Notes: generated by a model from the sequence alone, not told the origin. Shown: positions 17,883 to 28,224, counted from the first letter of the stretch. The stretch: 64,000 nucleotides of DNA from Desulfosporosinus nitroreducens (GCF_023897015.1 NZ_JAMHFY010000002.1:186001-250000), one strand, 5' to 3'. Made by a program: numbers and translations.

Positions 17883-18890
17883 TCAGGTTTTACAATTTGA
17901 AAGGTTTGCAGCGAGTTTTTCTAACCGATGCAATTGATCTCTTAACCCTAAGACGATCAAAAGATCCCCCTGCAATATTCCGTCTCCGGCGCTAGGATTG
18001 CTGATTACCTGATTGCCACGTAAAATGGCAAGTACCATTGCCCCTGTCTGTTGCTTAATACCGCTAGTTAATAATGTCTCTCCAACTAAACAGGAACCTT
18101 CATTGATTTTTAGTTCTACCATTTCCATTTCAATATTATGATCATGGATCACAGTTTCAAGATATTCCACACTAATAGGCTTCAAGATTGACATCGCCAT
18201 TCTCCAACCACTTAGTGTTGCCGGAGAAATCACTTTATCAGCACCTGCTCGCAGTAACTTTTTCTCAGACTCCGGGTGATCCATTCTGGCAACTACCTGA
18301 ATATTGGGATTCAGTCCTTTCGCTGTTAATGTAACAAAAACATTCAAAGCATCTTCTGGGAGAGCTGAGATAAGTCCCTTAGCCTTTTCTATGGAAGCCA
18401 TAATTAAGGTTTCATCATGAGTTGCATCACTGTTAATAACCAAAAAACCTTCTTCAATTAATTCGTTAGCCAGATCTTCTTTTTGTTCTATTACAACACA
18501 TTGAGCCCCCTCTTTACGAAGGCGGTAAACGACTTGTCTGCCCACACGTCCTGCACCGCAGACAATAACATGATCTTGCACTTGTTGAATTTTTTTATTC
18601 ATTTTCCTTCTCCAATATACACCAGCTAACTGACCTTCAATCAGAAAGGCCATTAATAGTCCAGCAAAATATAACATGACCCCGACTCCGCTCAGCATCA
18701 TGAAAATCAGAAAGATATGCCCGGCGTCGGTTTGTGGTTCGATATCTCCAAATCCAACCGTCGTAACTGTCTGAACCGTAAGATATATAGCTCTAGCTAA
18801 ACTAAGATGTTCTGTTACCATGAGGCCGGCTGTCCCAACTATTAGTGTAACAACTAAGGCAATAAAGGCGATCCAAACCCTCCTAACCAA
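17883..18890 (-). CDS. Two-span potassium channel with TrkA-N/TrkA-C (RCK) domains
   Basis: 335 aa from a TTG at 18890, chosen because AAAGGAG lies 7 nt upstream; an ATG ten codons earlier has no Shine-Dalgarno. Two membrane spans flank the pore helix and selectivity filter TVTTVGFGDIEP (about residues 37-55). A Rossmann-type RCK/TrkA-N domain follows with VIVCGAGRVGRQVV and the acidic VIEQKE end of strand 2; a TrkA-C domain closes the protein (about 255-330). Such channels conduct K+ and are gated by nucleotides or Ca2+. It neighbours a four-BON protein that could take part in K+ sensing. Confidence 0.9.
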   Translation of the reverse strand: MVRRVWIAFIALVVTLIVGTAGLMVTEHLSLARAIYLTVQTVTTVGFGDIEPQTDAGHIFLIFMMLSGVGVMLYFAGLLMAFLIEGQLAGVYWRRKMNKKIQQVQDHVIVCGAGRVGRQVVYRLRKEGAQCVVIEQKEDLANELIEEGFLVINSDATHDETLIMASIEKAKGLISALPEDALNVFVTLTAKGLNPNIQVVARMDHPESEKKLLRAGADKVISPATLSGWRMAMSILKPISVEYLETVIHDHNIEMEMVELKINEGSCLVGETLLTSGIKQQTGAMVLAILRGNQVISNPSAGDGILQGDLLIVLGLRDQLHRLEKLAANLSNCKT

Positions 18891-18934
18891 CAACTTGCTC
18901 CTTTCTGTCGAGTCGAACATTAATTACGTACAGA

Positions 18935-19762
18935 TTAAATTGTTAAGTAAGACCTTAGCTTAAGAACGCTGTCATAGGGAATATCCATTTGACCCAATTT
19001 TACATACCCTGAAGGTCCATGATAATCACTGCCGCCTGTTGCAATGATAGCAAAGTTTTCCGCAACCTCAGTATAGTATTTTATTAACGCTGATTGTCTT
19101 TCCCAATACCCATAGTATACTTCAAGTCCTATAGGCCGGTAGGCTAACAGAGCGAACACTATCTGTGGATCCCAAAGCAGTCCTGGATGAGCCACCACTG
19201 GCAGTCCGCCGCAAGAAAATATTAGATTCACTGCATCCTCAAAGGCGTGGTTTAAATATGGTAAATAGGCAACTCCCCCCGGCCGGAAATGAGCGGCTAT
19301 TTCTCGCCAATTTTTCTGAGTGTTGCCATCTTCCTGATGATAAATGGCCCTCATAATATGCCCTTTAGTAACAGCTCCATTTGCTCCGACTTCTTTCTCA
19401 ACATCTTGCCACTTTAGAGAAATTCCACTGTTTTTTAAGCATTCAACCATGTCATGGGCTAAATCAGTACGCTGTGCTCGAAGTTCCTTTAAACGTTCTT
19501 GCAGAACCGGATGATTCACGTCATTGAAATACCCCAGCAGATGCACTTCATGACCTTGATAGCTCGTTAGCAATTCTACTCCAGGGATAATTTTAATATC
19601 TAATTCTTTAGCAAGACTTTCAGCCTTGTTAATAGCTTGTGTACTTTCATGGTCCGTAATGGCTAAGGTTTGGATTTTATTAGCATACGCAAGGTTAATG
19701 ACCTCTTCTACGGAAAGTAATCCATCAGATTCATGAGTATGAATGTGTAAATCGGACCTCAA
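18935..19762 (-). CDS. PHP-domain phosphoesterase
   Basis: About 275 aa from a TTG at 19762 (GAGGGAGGGG just upstream); upstream in-frame codons lack a binding site. Metal-binding PHP motifs are intact: DLHIHTHESDG at the N-terminus, ITDHEST, VHLLGYF, VVAHPGLLW and GGSDYHGPSG near the C-terminus. The arrangement matches the YciV/RNase AM and nucleoside 3',5'-bisphosphate phosphatase group rather than histidinol phosphatase. Substrate is inferred only from family. Confidence 0.85.
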   Translation of the reverse strand: MRSDLHIHTHESDGLLSVEEVINLAYANKIQTLAITDHESTQAINKAESLAKELDIKIIPGVELLTSYQGHEVHLLGYFNDVNHPVLQERLKELRAQRTDLAHDMVECLKNSGISLKWQDVEKEVGANGAVTKGHIMRAIYHQEDGNTQKNWREIAAHFRPGGVAYLPYLNHAFEDAVNLIFSCGGLPVVAHPGLLWDPQIVFALLAYRPIGLEVYYGYWERQSALIKYYTEVAENFAIIATGGSDYHGPSGYVKLGQMDIPYDSVLKLRSYLTI

Positions 19763-19938
19763 AAACACCCCTCCCTCATTAGCATTTGCTTTATGGATTA
19801 TTATAACCCTTACCATAAATCCACAAAGTGATCATAGATATACTTTATTATAGTATGCCTATTCTTGTTTTTCTTCAAAAATCCTGCCTGCTTATTTCAA
19901 AATTAAATTCAATATCCAAAGAATTTTCGCAAAGCATA

Positions 19939-19967
19939 TTGACACATTCACCTTTTTCCGATATAAT
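19939..19967 (+). promoter_or_regulatory. Sigma-A promoter of tRNA-Trp
   Basis: TTGACA (19939-19944) and TATAAT (19962-19967), both perfect consensus, with a 17-nt spacer. The tRNA begins 22 nt after the -10 box. Confidence 0.92.
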
Positions 19968-19988
19968 TCACTTCGTTGCAAAAAATAT

Positions 19989-20062
19989 AGGGGATTAGTT
20001 TAATGGTAGAACAGCGGTCTCCAAAACCGTCAGTGGGAGTTCGACTCTCTCATCCCCTGCCA
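19989..20062 (+). tRNA. tRNA-Trp (anticodon CCA)
   Basis: 74 nt. The acceptor arms AGGGGAT and ATCCCCT pair perfectly, discriminator G follows, and CCA is encoded. The anticodon loop reads CTCCAAA, and the T arm GGGAG-TTCGACT-CTCTC is intact. It has its own consensus promoter and terminator, so it is a single-gene unit. The rest of the stretch between the flanking genes (19817-20152) holds only this unit. Confidence 0.96.
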
Positions 20063-20070
20063 AACTCACC

Positions 20071-20094
20071 AAGGCTTAGAGCCTTTTTCTTTTT
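20071..20094 (+). terminator. Intrinsic terminator of tRNA-Trp
   Basis: AAGGCT-TAG-AGCCTT followed by TTTCTTTTT, 9 nt past the tRNA end. Confidence 0.85.
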
Positions 20095-20152
20095 GCCCAT
20101 TTCAGGTTTCGGACAGATTTATTTTATAGGCCCTTCGATAGGGCTTATTTGG

Positions 20153-21700
20153 TTATTTCATTTTAAGTTGCTTCTTATCAAGTTTACCCAAAGATGTATA
20201 AGGTAAATGATTAACGAAGGCTATTTCTTTAGGCATCTGGAATTTCGCAATTCTATAGGTGAGCCATTCTAAAAGTTCCTTTTCTGTGAGATCAGCATTT
20301 TTTTTTGGAAGTACATAGGCCTTCAACCGTTGCCCAAAGCCTTCATCATTAATCCCAATAACTGCTGCATCTTCTACTTGAGGGTGATTTATTAATGCCT
20401 GCTCAATTTCAACCGGATAAACGTTTTCACCAGCTGAAACAACCATATCGTCCACCCGTCCACATAAAAAGTAATACCCTTTACAGTCTCGATAACCCAA
20501 ATCCCCTGTTTCAATCCAAGAACTTTTACTGTTTCTCATTGACCATTTATTTTTAATGCACAATTGACCTACGTTGCCAAAGTTCACTTCATTCTTATTT
20601 TCATCCAAAATCTTTAAGTGGACACCCTCTATTTTTTTGCCCACCGTTTTCGTTGAATAGAGTAAATCCTGTGGAGTTGCAATGGTATTCAGACCGGCTT
20701 CTGAAGTGCCATATAGATTATACACTACTTCTCCCAGAGTATTATAAATATCTATTACTAGTTTCGGATTGAGTTCAGCCCCGCCTGAAACAATACAGGA
20801 TAGGGATTTTAAATCTTCTGCATTGTGCTTTAGCATTTTATAGACCATTAATGGTACGACAGTTACTACTTCAACGTTATGCTCACGAATTAGAGTACAC
20901 GCTTTTTTTACTTCAAATCCATTATTAATAACCACTTTTTTACCCAATGCGATAAATAACAATAGCATCGCTACCCCATAACCGTGATAAATCGGCGTAG
21001 CAATAAAAACCGTATTATAATTTATAAGTTTGAGTCTAGTTAACATGGTCAGAAATGGATTTATATAATTGAGCAGGGATGGTTTATGAGCTGCTGCTTT
21101 AGGATTTCCTGTTGTACCACCTGTTAGTATCATAATTTTACTCGATGAGGACCGTCGGGATTTTAGTTTTGTCTTCCCAGTTGTATTTAGCAAGGTATTG
21201 ATTGCCGTTAAACGATTATGGTAACTCAGAATCCTATCTTTACTATAAGATGACTGTTCAATTTTAGAACTTAATTCAAAATCATAGACAAGAAAGTCAA
21301 AATCATGTTGAACGACAAAGTTATTAAACTGACTCAGGCTCATTTCAGTATTGAGCAAATAGATATCTGCTCCTAATTGAGAAACTGCAAAAATTGATTT
21401 AACTAAAGAAACATGGTTTTTACATAAAAACCCTACCTTTTGACCACTTCGAAGTTGATAGCTTTCTTTCAAAACAAGGGAAACTCTTTCCGACTGTGAC
21501 CATAATTGTTCGTAACTTAATGTTTCATCCTCATCCACTAATACAGTTTTACTAGCATATATCCTTTCTGCAAAACTTAATAGAGCCATTAAATTCATTC
21601 CATATTTGAAAACAGCAGAAATTAGGCTATAAAGTCCTAATGGTGAAAGTAATCTCATTTTGAATAAAACATTGATGAGTTTAACCATTATCTCTATCAA
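20153..21700 (-). CDS. AMP-dependent acyl-CoA synthetase/ligase
   Basis: 515 aa (TTG start; an ATG four codons later is also possible). It overlaps the stop of the upstream SDR gene, so the two are translationally coupled. It is a class I adenylate-forming enzyme: P-loop-like ILTGGTTGNPKAA (about 190), IYHGYG, YGTSEAG, then ETGDLGYRD, CGRVDDMVVSAGENVYPVEIE (hinge and A8 motif) and a C-terminal PYTSLGKLDKKQL with the catalytic lysine. It should activate a carboxylic acid, probably a fatty acid, as acyl-AMP and then acyl-CoA. The pairing with an SDR suggests a lipid-modifying step; the actual substrate is unknown. Confidence 0.88.
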   Translation of the reverse strand: MIEIMVKLINVLFKMRLLSPLGLYSLISAVFKYGMNLMALLSFAERIYASKTVLVDEDETLSYEQLWSQSERVSLVLKESYQLRSGQKVGFLCKNHVSLVKSIFAVSQLGADIYLLNTEMSLSQFNNFVVQHDFDFLVYDFELSSKIEQSSYSKDRILSYHNRLTAINTLLNTTGKTKLKSRRSSSSKIMILTGGTTGNPKAAAHKPSLLNYINPFLTMLTRLKLINYNTVFIATPIYHGYGVAMLLLFIALGKKVVINNGFEVKKACTLIREHNVEVVTVVPLMVYKMLKHNAEDLKSLSCIVSGGAELNPKLVIDIYNTLGEVVYNLYGTSEAGLNTIATPQDLLYSTKTVGKKIEGVHLKILDENKNEVNFGNVGQLCIKNKWSMRNSKSSWIETGDLGYRDCKGYYFLCGRVDDMVVSAGENVYPVEIEQALINHPQVEDAAVIGINDEGFGQRLKAYVLPKKNADLTEKELLEWLTYRIAKFQMPKEIAFVNHLPYTSLGKLDKKQLKMK

Positions 21701-22542
21701 ATCTCCTCTTTCTTATTTATAACCGAAGTCGATAATTCCCAGATTCCTCTGAACATAAGTGAAGCAAACTGTCCAAAAATAAACCACCATGGCCTATACT
21801 TCTGTCTTTTTGTATACATTGACTTACAAATGATTTTTCCAACATGATATGGATTCATAGCAGGAAGTTTTTGATAAGCAGTTGTTGGCATGATCATGCG
21901 TGTTTTCACTAATGGAAGATAGATAGTTGTTGTTGATATATCCATAGCATTCAATTCAGGTTCTACAGACCGAAACCAGGTATCAAAAGCCGTTTTTGAT
22001 GCCTGATAAGCAGCCCAATAAGGGAAAGGGATTAACAAGACGTTTATTGTTGATATGTTAATAACCTGACCTTTATTTTTTTCTAGAAGTGGAATGAGCG
22101 ACAATAACAATTGAACTGGCGCAAAATAATTAATAGCCATCGTTCGAGTAAAATCATGATAACGGTCTAATGAATGGCTAATTGATCGCCTTATTGATAT
22201 ACCCGCATTACTTACCAACAAATCCAAACCATCAGGCAACTGATGAATAAAGGTTAACAATTCCTTAATCTCTTCAGGTTTTCTAAGGTCGGCAGAATAA
22301 ACACTTACTTTGGCCGCTTTCTCTTCTATCTCCCTTTTCATTGTTAAAAGCTTTTCCTCTGTTCTAGCGACTAAAATCAAATGAATATTCATATCTGCCA
22401 GTAAATAAGCTAACTTCTCTCCTATCCCAAAGCTCGCACCAGTGATAAGAACAGTCTTTCCTTGAAGTTCGGACCTAAGTTTCTTTACGTTCAAATAAAC
22501 AGGTGGAAACAATAAAAATTCCCTAAGACTATAGTTATGCAT
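21697..22542 (-). CDS. Short-chain dehydrogenase/reductase (SDR)
   Basis: 281 aa from the ATG at 22542, with AAGGAG 5 nt upstream. Classical SDR signature: TVLITGASFGIGEKLA cofactor loop, LVSNAGIS, a serine in INIST and the catalytic pair in YQASKTAFD (Tyr and Lys). A basic residue after the second strand (LVARTEEK) favours NADPH. The extra 25 N-terminal residues and the aromatic C-terminus (RPWWFIFGQFASLMF) suggest membrane association. The stop overlaps the start of the acyl-CoA synthetase gene, so this is a two-gene operon. Confidence 0.88.
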   Translation of the reverse strand: MHNYSLREFLLFPPVYLNVKKLRSELQGKTVLITGASFGIGEKLAYLLADMNIHLILVARTEEKLLTMKREIEEKAAKVSVYSADLRKPEEIKELLTFIHQLPDGLDLLVSNAGISIRRSISHSLDRYHDFTRTMAINYFAPVQLLLSLIPLLEKNKGQVINISTINVLLIPFPYWAAYQASKTAFDTWFRSVEPELNAMDISTTTIYLPLVKTRMIMPTTAYQKLPAMNPYHVGKIICKSMYTKRQKYRPWWFIFGQFASLMFRGIWELSTSVINKKEEI

Positions 22543-22911
22543 AACAACTCCTTCTTGTCGGATGACTATATTCATCTATGCTTTTAATCATCCAGTCATC
22601 TATTCCTATTTATCCCCATCTTTTATTAAAGCTTTTAGTGATGTTACACACTTCTACCCAAATAATAATGCGCCCATATTCCTAAGATAGCCTAATCATC
22701 TCACAAGTTTCTCGCGAAGTAAGGGGAAATCTGTAACTATATATTGAGAGTATGGTTTCTTAAACTAAATTTTACTAAGTGTATCGATTAATTTAACTTC
22801 CGCCAAGCTAATGTTGTCGATTAAGGGATGTATTTTATATTTTTTGAGTGATTACTTCGTCTGCCAATAATCAAAACACTAATTAATATCCAGAATTATA
22901 AATATCGAACA
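22543..22911. other. AT-rich intergenic region
   Basis: About 370 bases upstream of both the SDR operon and the plus-strand small-peptide unit. The word TCGATTAA occurs twice near 22785 and 22820. No ORF or RNA gene is recognised; it presumably holds the promoter of the SDR-ligase pair. Confidence 0.3.
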
Positions 22912-22939
22912 TTTACGGACATGCTGAATAGAGTATATT
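22912..22939 (+). promoter_or_regulatory. Putative sigma-A promoter of the small membrane-peptide gene
   Basis: TTTACG (22912-22917), 16-nt spacer, TATATT (22934-22939). The match is moderate (4/6 and 5/6). Predicted start of transcription is near 22946, exactly where the SD-sequestering hairpin begins. Confidence 0.45.
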
Positions 22940-22946
22940 AATAAAA

Positions 22947-22978
22947 CCTCTCATTCTTCTGCAGATCTAAATGAGGGG
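22947..22978 (+). promoter_or_regulatory. 5' hairpin covering the Shine-Dalgarno of the 26-aa peptide
   Basis: CCTCTCATT (22947-22955) pairs over 9 contiguous bases (one G-U) with AATGAGGGG (22970-22978). The GAGGGGG ribosome binding site is inside the 3' arm. Folding would block initiation, so translation is probably conditional (temperature, ligand, antisense RNA or processing). Confidence 0.5.
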
Positions 22979-22987
22979 GTGAAGAGA

Positions 22988-23068
22988 ATGCTTTTAGGCT
23001 TTTTAGGTATTTTGGTGGCGTTATTAATCATCATAGCTCTATTGTTAATCATTATCAAAATAATTTAG
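22988..23068 (+). CDS. Very small hydrophobic membrane peptide (26 aa)
   Basis: ATG at 22988 with GAGGGGGTGA about 7 nt upstream; TAG at 23066. The product is a single hydrophobic helix of Leu/Ile/Val/Ala/Gly with one lysine near the end (starts MLLGFLGIL, ends IIIKII). It was not recognised as a named family. The size and composition fit type I toxin peptides, small membrane-protein regulators or KdpF-like subunits. A promoter and hairpin precede it and a strong terminator follows, forming a self-contained unit of about 240 nt. Coding status rests on the ribosome binding site and the hydrophobic pattern. Confidence 0.55.
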   Translation: MLLGFLGILVALLIIIALLLIIIKII

Positions 23069-23148
23069 AGGCTCTTAGCCAGTATAAGTTTTGGCCTGGG
23101 TAGTAAACCTAACCTTTCTTTAAAACTTGCCTCTGCTCGTGCAATATT

Positions 23149-23188
23149 AAGGGCTCAACCGTTTTAGCCAAAAACAGGTTGAGCCCTT
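23149..23188. terminator. Strong inverted repeat, likely bidirectional terminator
   Basis: Perfect 12-bp stem AAGGGCTCAACC (23149-23160) / GGTTGAGCCCTT (23177-23188) with a 16-nt loop, between the small-peptide unit and the convergent activase gene. U-tracts are short on both strands. Confidence 0.65.
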
Positions 23189-23198
23189 TACATCTACG

Positions 23199-26100
23199 TT
23201 AATCCATTTTACACTCAATTAAATTCTGCTCTCCGCTTAAAACCATCGTCAACTTACGTTCCACTAACTCATTCTCTAAGTCTAACGGTGGGGTTTTAGC
23301 TTCCTCAGACTTGTTTTCAAGATTTTCTACGGCTACTGAAAGCATAAGTTTAATTCGATTGAGTTGATTAACTTCGCTTGCTCCCGGGTCATAATCAATA
23401 GCTGCTATATTCGCTTTAGGGAAGGATCTTCTAATTTCTCTAACCATGCCTTTTCCCGTAATATGATTAGGTAAGCAGGCAAAGGGTTGTAAACAAACAA
23501 TGTTATTAACGCCGCTGCGAATTAACTCAACCATCTCTCCAGTAAGAAACCAGCCTTCACCACACTGATTGGCCAGAGAGAGATGATTTTCCGCGTACTT
23601 GGCAATCTCTTCGATAGGTTTTGGAGCTTCAAACCGTTTACTGGCTTTAAGTGCCTTCTTCATCTCTTTACGATAAGATTCAATTCTATTAATCGAAAAG
23701 TATCCAGACACCATATCCCAAAAACTTCCAGAAAGTTTCTCGTATTTAATGCGATTATCAAAAGCACCATACAAGAGAAAGTCAGTCAGGTCAGGAACTA
23801 CAGCCTCTGCTCCTTCAGCTTCTAACAGTTCAACGACGTTGTTATTTGCTGTCGGATGAAACTTAACCAAAATTTCACCAACAACTCCAACCTTCGGTTT
23901 GACTAAGTCCTCGTAAAGTTCCAGGCTATCAAAATCTGCTACGATTTGACGAATATTCTCTTCGTGTTCTTTTTTATTTCCACTCTTCAATGATTCCTGA
24001 CATCTCTCAACCCAATAGTCATATAAGAGATTAGCTGAACCCGGAAACTTCTCATAAGGTCGCACTCTATACAGGACTCTCATCAAAAGATCTCCATAGA
24101 CCAGCCCCCGCATTATCTTATTAAACATAGGAACAGTAAATTTGAAACCGGGATTGGTCTCCAAACTGGATGAATTTCCCGTATTTAAGGCAATGACAGG
24201 AACTTGTTCCATATTCGCATCTTTTAACGCTTTTCTGATAAACGAAATATAATTTGTTGCTCGACAACCGCCACCCGTTTGAGTCATTATGACTGAGGTG
24301 TTGTTAATATCATAAACTCCAGATTTCAACGCCTTCATCAGTTGACCAACGACAATAATAGCTGGATAGCAAGCGTCATTATGCACATACCTTAAGCCTT
24401 CGTCGACTGCAGACTTATCCACTGAGGGCAGAAATTCTATACTGTAACCAGAATCTTCAAACGCCGTCTTAAAGAACTGAAAATGAATCGGGGACATTTG
24501 GGGAGCTAAAATTGTATGAGTTCTCTTCATTTCCTTTGTAAATACGGCCCTTGCTGGATAATTATATAGTCTTTTAGGAGTGAAGTTTCTCTTATCTCGT
24601 TCTTTTATTGCGGCGATCAAAGAGCGCAGACGTATCCTTGCTGCTCCCAAATTATTTATTTCATCAATTTTTAAGACCGTATAAATCTTCCCGAATGTTT
24701 CGAGTATCTCTTTAATTTGATCAGTAGTCACTGCATCAAGTCCGCAACCAAAGGAATTCAATTGAATTAATTCTAAATCCCCCTGTTCTGCTATATAACT
24801 TGCCGCATTATATTCTCTTGAATGGTACACCCATTGATCAACAACACGCATTGGCCTTTGGACTTTGCCCAGATGTTGAATCGCGTCTTCAGATAGAACA
24901 GCAAAGCCATAGGAATTTATCATCTCTGGTATACCATGGTTAATTTCAGGATCAATATGATAAGGCCTTCCCACGAGGACAATTCCCTTGATCTTATTTT
25001 TCCGGATATAATTTAGAGTTTCCTCTCCTTTTGTTCTTACATCGTCCTTATAACGATCAAGTTCAGCATATGCTTTATCAAGCGCCTGCGCTAGCTCATG
25101 CTTTGGTATTCCCTCAGGTTTTAACTCTTCCATTAGTCGTTTTAGCATTCTGCGAGGCATATCCAATGGCAGGAAAGGGTGATAAAACGTTACTTGTGAT
25201 TCCCGCAAACTGTCCATATTTGCATTAATTGTCTCCGGGTAGGAGGTAACAATAGGACAGTTGTAATGGTTGTCAGCCTCTTTATCTTCTTGCCTTGCAT
25301 AAGGAATGCAGGGGTAAAAAAGTTTATTAATCCCTTTATTAATTAAGTCAACCATATGCCCATGCGCAAGCTTGGCAGGATAACATGCAGAATCGGAAGG
25401 GATTGTGTCCATTCCTTGCTCATAAATCTTATTTGAGGAACGACCCGAGATTATCACTTGATAACCCAGCTCTGTAAAAAGGGTGAACCAGAAAGGATAG
25501 TCCTCATAAATATTTAAAACTCTTGGAATGCCAATGGTTCCCCTCGTTGCTTTGTCCTTGGCTAAGGGTTTATAGTTAAAAACTCTTTGGTACTTGTATT
25601 CGTAAAGATTTGGGATATCACTTTTGACGAGGTCTTTTCCCAGTCCTCGTTCGCATCTGTTTCCTGAAATATATTCATTTCCACCTGAGAATTGCTTAAT
25701 GCTTACTAAACAATTATTTCCACATAAACCGCAACGCTTCATCGTAGCCTCAGTTGTAAAATTGAACAAATCGTCTCCTTGAACAAGACTTGTTTGATAC
25801 CCAAATTCATATTGATCCTTAGCAATTAAAGCGGCACCAAAAGCACCCATTATGCCTGCAATATCTGGTCGAACTACTTCTTTTTTGGTTATTTTCTCAA
25901 AGGCCCGAAGGACGGCATCATTATAAAAGGTTCCTCCCTGGACAACAATTTTTTCACCTAGTTCTTCGATATTTCTCAATCGAATGACTTTATAAAGTGC
26001 GTTCTTAATAACTGAAATGGAGATTCCTGCAGAAATATCACTTATCTCAGCGCCTTCTTTCTGCGCCTGTTTTACTTTAGAGTTCATGAATACCGTACAT

Positions 26101-27551
26101 CGTGTCCCAAGGTCAACAGGATGCCTGGACCCTTCGCTCAATCGAGCAAATTCTTTGACATCCATGTTTAATGAGTTTGCAAAAGTTTCCACAAATGATC
26201 CACAACCTGAAGAACAGGCTTCATTTAATGTAATGGATTCTATAACCCCATCACGGATCACTAAGCTTTTCATGTCCTGTCCGCCAATATCAAGAACAAA
26301 ATCGACTCCTGGTTGAAAAAAGTTAGCTGCCGTGTAATGTGCGACAGTTTCAATTTCTCCAATGTCCACTCTGAGGGCCGCTTTAATAAGATGTTCCCCA
26401 TATCCAGTAACGGCAGAATTTACGATCCTTATGCCCTTATTTAATTTTTTATATAAACTTTTCAAGGCCGCGATGGTAGACTCTAAGGGTTTACCCATGT
26501 TGCTGCCATAATAGGAATACAATAAGCTTCCAGCTTCATCGACAAGGGCAATCTTCGTGGTAGTCGAACCGGCATCAATTCCGAGAAAGGCATCTCCTTC
26601 GTAATTATCAAGTTCCACTCGATTGACTTTATGCACAGCATGTCGCTTCTCAAATTCGTTATATTCCTCGTCACTAGCAAATAATACTTCTAACTCTTTA
26701 TTCTCAGAATTATCGACCTTTAGAATCTCAGGTACTTTATCGTACAACTTCTGAATGGTGATAGGCGTCATTTCACCAAAAGACAGTGCCGCTCCGATCG
26801 CCACAAAAAATTGGGAGTTCTCAGGAAATATAACATTTTTGTTCTCTAGCTTTAGAGTTTCAATAAAGCGATTTCTAAGCTCCGACATAAAATGAAGAGG
26901 CCCGCCTAAAAATGCTACATTTCCTTTAATAGGCCGTCCCTGAGCCAGGCCGCTTATCGTCTGATTTACAACGGCCTGAAAAACAGACACCGCAATGTCT
27001 TCCTTGGCAGCTCCTTCATTTAATAAGGGCTGAATATCAGTCTTTGCGAACACTCCACATCTAGAAGCTATTGGATAAATGTGATGATAGTTTTTAGCTA
27101 ATTCATTTAAGCCCAGGGCATCTGTTTGCAATAGGGAAGCCATCTGATCGATAAATGCTCCGGTGCCCCCGGCACACGTTCCATTCATTCGTTGCTCAAT
27201 AGATTCTCCAAGAAAAGTAATCTTGGCATCTTCTCCGCCAAGTTCAATAGCAGTTTCCGTGTTGGGAATAACAACCTTTATGGCATTCGTACAAGCAATC
27301 ACTTCTTGAATAAAAGGTATCTCCAGAGTATGAGAAATATTATACCCACCAGATCCAGTGACCATCAGGGTAAATAAATTTCCTTGTATAATAGCTCTGG
27401 CATCATCAAGTACTTTAATAACCGTATTTCGAATGTTAGAAAAGTGCCTTAAATACTTCTTATAAAGAAGATTTTTATCTTTATCTAAAACAACTATTTT
27501 TACAGTTGTAGAACCAATGTCCAAACCAATATTTAAAACTCTGCTACTCAT
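23199..27551 (-). CDS. Acyl-CoA dehydratase activase-type fusion protein (two BadF/HgdC domains plus DUF2229/HgdB-like regions)
   Basis: 1450 aa; ATG after GGAGG. Two tandem ASKHA ATPase domains of the 2-hydroxyglutaryl-CoA dehydratase activator type: domain 1 about 1-270 ([13 protein letters not shown], then the CAGGTGAF cysteine), domain 2 about 320-580 ([13 protein letters not shown], then [10 protein letters not shown]). A cysteine-rich CGLCGNNC / NRCERG segment follows near 600-630, then a DUF2229-type region and a C-terminal HgdB-like part with conserved cysteines. Activators use ATP to inject an electron from a 4Fe-4S cluster into a dehydratase. These giant clostridial fusions are common but their substrate is unknown. 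A TetR-type regulator gene lies 100 nt upstream on the same strand. Confidence 0.88.
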   Translation of the reverse strand: MSSRVLNIGLDIGSTTVKIVVLDKDKNLLYKKYLRHFSNIRNTVIKVLDDARAIIQGNLFTLMVTGSGGYNISHTLEIPFIQEVIACTNAIKVVIPNTETAIELGGEDAKITFLGESIEQRMNGTCAGGTGAFIDQMASLLQTDALGLNELAKNYHHIYPIASRCGVFAKTDIQPLLNEGAAKEDIAVSVFQAVVNQTISGLAQGRPIKGNVAFLGGPLHFMSELRNRFIETLKLENKNVIFPENSQFFVAIGAALSFGEMTPITIQKLYDKVPEILKVDNSENKELEVLFASDEEYNEFEKRHAVHKVNRVELDNYEGDAFLGIDAGSTTTKIALVDEAGSLLYSYYGSNMGKPLESTIAALKSLYKKLNKGIRIVNSAVTGYGEHLIKAALRVDIGEIETVAHYTAANFFQPGVDFVLDIGGQDMKSLVIRDGVIESITLNEACSSGCGSFVETFANSLNMDVKEFARLSEGSRHPVDLGTRCTVFMNSKVKQAQKEGAEISDISAGISISVIKNALYKVIRLRNIEELGEKIVVQGGTFYNDAVLRAFEKITKKEVVRPDIAGIMGAFGAALIAKDQYEFGYQTSLVQGDDLFNFTTEATMKRCGLCGNNCLVSIKQFSGGNEYISGNRCERGLGKDLVKSDIPNLYEYKYQRVFNYKPLAKDKATRGTIGIPRVLNIYEDYPFWFTLFTELGYQVIISGRSSNKIYEQGMDTIPSDSACYPAKLAHGHMVDLINKGINKLFYPCIPYARQEDKEADNHYNCPIVTSYPETINANMDSLRESQVTFYHPFLPLDMPRRMLKRLMEELKPEGIPKHELAQALDKAYAELDRYKDDVRTKGEETLNYIRKNKIKGIVLVGRPYHIDPEINHGIPEMINSYGFAVLSEDAIQHLGKVQRPMRVVDQWVYHSREYNAASYIAEQGDLELIQLNSFGCGLDAVTTDQIKEILETFGKIYTVLKIDEINNLGAARIRLRSLIAAIKERDKRNFTPKRLYNYPARAVFTKEMKRTHTILAPQMSPIHFQFFKTAFEDSGYSIEFLPSVDKSAVDEGLRYVHNDACYPAIIVVGQLMKALKSGVYDINNTSVIMTQTGGGCRATNYISFIRKALKDANMEQVPVIALNTGNSSSLETNPGFKFTVPMFNKIMRGLVYGDLLMRVLYRVRPYEKFPGSANLLYDYWVERCQESLKSGNKKEHEENIRQIVADFDSLELYEDLVKPKVGVVGEILVKFHPTANNNVVELLEAEGAEAVVPDLTDFLLYGAFDNRIKYEKLSGSFWDMVSGYFSINRIESYRKEMKKALKASKRFEAPKPIEEIAKYAENHLSLANQCGEGWFLTGEMVELIRSGVNNIVCLQPFACLPNHITGKGMVREIRRSFPKANIAAIDYDPGASEVNQLNRIKLMLSVAVENLENKSEEAKTPPLDLENELVERKLTMVLSGEQNLIECKMD

Positions 27552-27651
27552 TTTTTTCCTCCACTATGCACAACGTTTTTTTTGAAAATTCTGCTGGCTC
27601 AATCATTCAGGTCTGGCCATGGATGGTTAGATTGATTAAGGCGAGAATTAT

Positions 27652-28224
27652 TTATAACAAGCTTATGCATTTTGTAAATATTTTAATATAATTAGAAATA
27701 CACGTCTGAATATCAGTATCAAACGTAAGTTTATTCATGACTAAAGATGTGAAAAACAAGCCAAAGCTGGTTGTTAAAAAATTCACAGCTAATGTTTCTG
27801 GATTTTCAATGATGGCCCCTCGATTCCTCATTTCTTCGAAATAGTTGCTTAAAAGTTTCTTAAACTCATTCGGAAATTTATATAATACAGCTTCAAAATG
27901 CGGATTTAATTCTTCGTTTTTTAAATGCATCAGAATAATTTTTTGGTTTTTATATAAAACATCTTGGTAGGAAGAACAAATTTTATTTAAATCTTTTTCT
28001 AAATCCCATTCTAAGCTTTCAAATAATGCTTTAGATTTAGGAGAAAAAACAAATTTATCCAATGACCTTTCAAATAAATTATGTTTACTTTCAAAGTGCC
28101 TAAAAAGGGTCATTTGGCTTACGCCTGCTTCTTTAGCTATTTCTTTAGTAGTAACAGCAGTGTAACCTTTTTTCGAGAAGAGAACAATTGAAGCATTTAT
28201 TATTTTATCTTCAGTAGTGCACAT
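27652..28224 (-). CDS. TetR/AcrR-family transcriptional regulator
   Basis: 190 aa; ATG at 28224 after GAGAGGG. The N-terminal helix-turn-helix is typical (INASIVLFSKKGYTAVTTKEIAKEAGVSQMTLFRHFESKHNLF, residues about 9-52, quoted here only in outline); the rest is a helical ligand domain. A perfect 8-4-8 palindrome 30 nt upstream of the start is its probable operator, implying autoregulation and control of the activase gene that follows. The inducer is unknown. Confidence 0.9.
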   Translation of the reverse strand: MCTTEDKIINASIVLFSKKGYTAVTTKEIAKEAGVSQMTLFRHFESKHNLFERSLDKFVFSPKSKALFESLEWDLEKDLNKICSSYQDVLYKNQKIILMHLKNEELNPHFEAVLYKFPNEFKKLLSNYFEEMRNRGAIIENPETLAVNFLTTSFGLFFTSLVMNKLTFDTDIQTCISNYIKIFTKCISLL

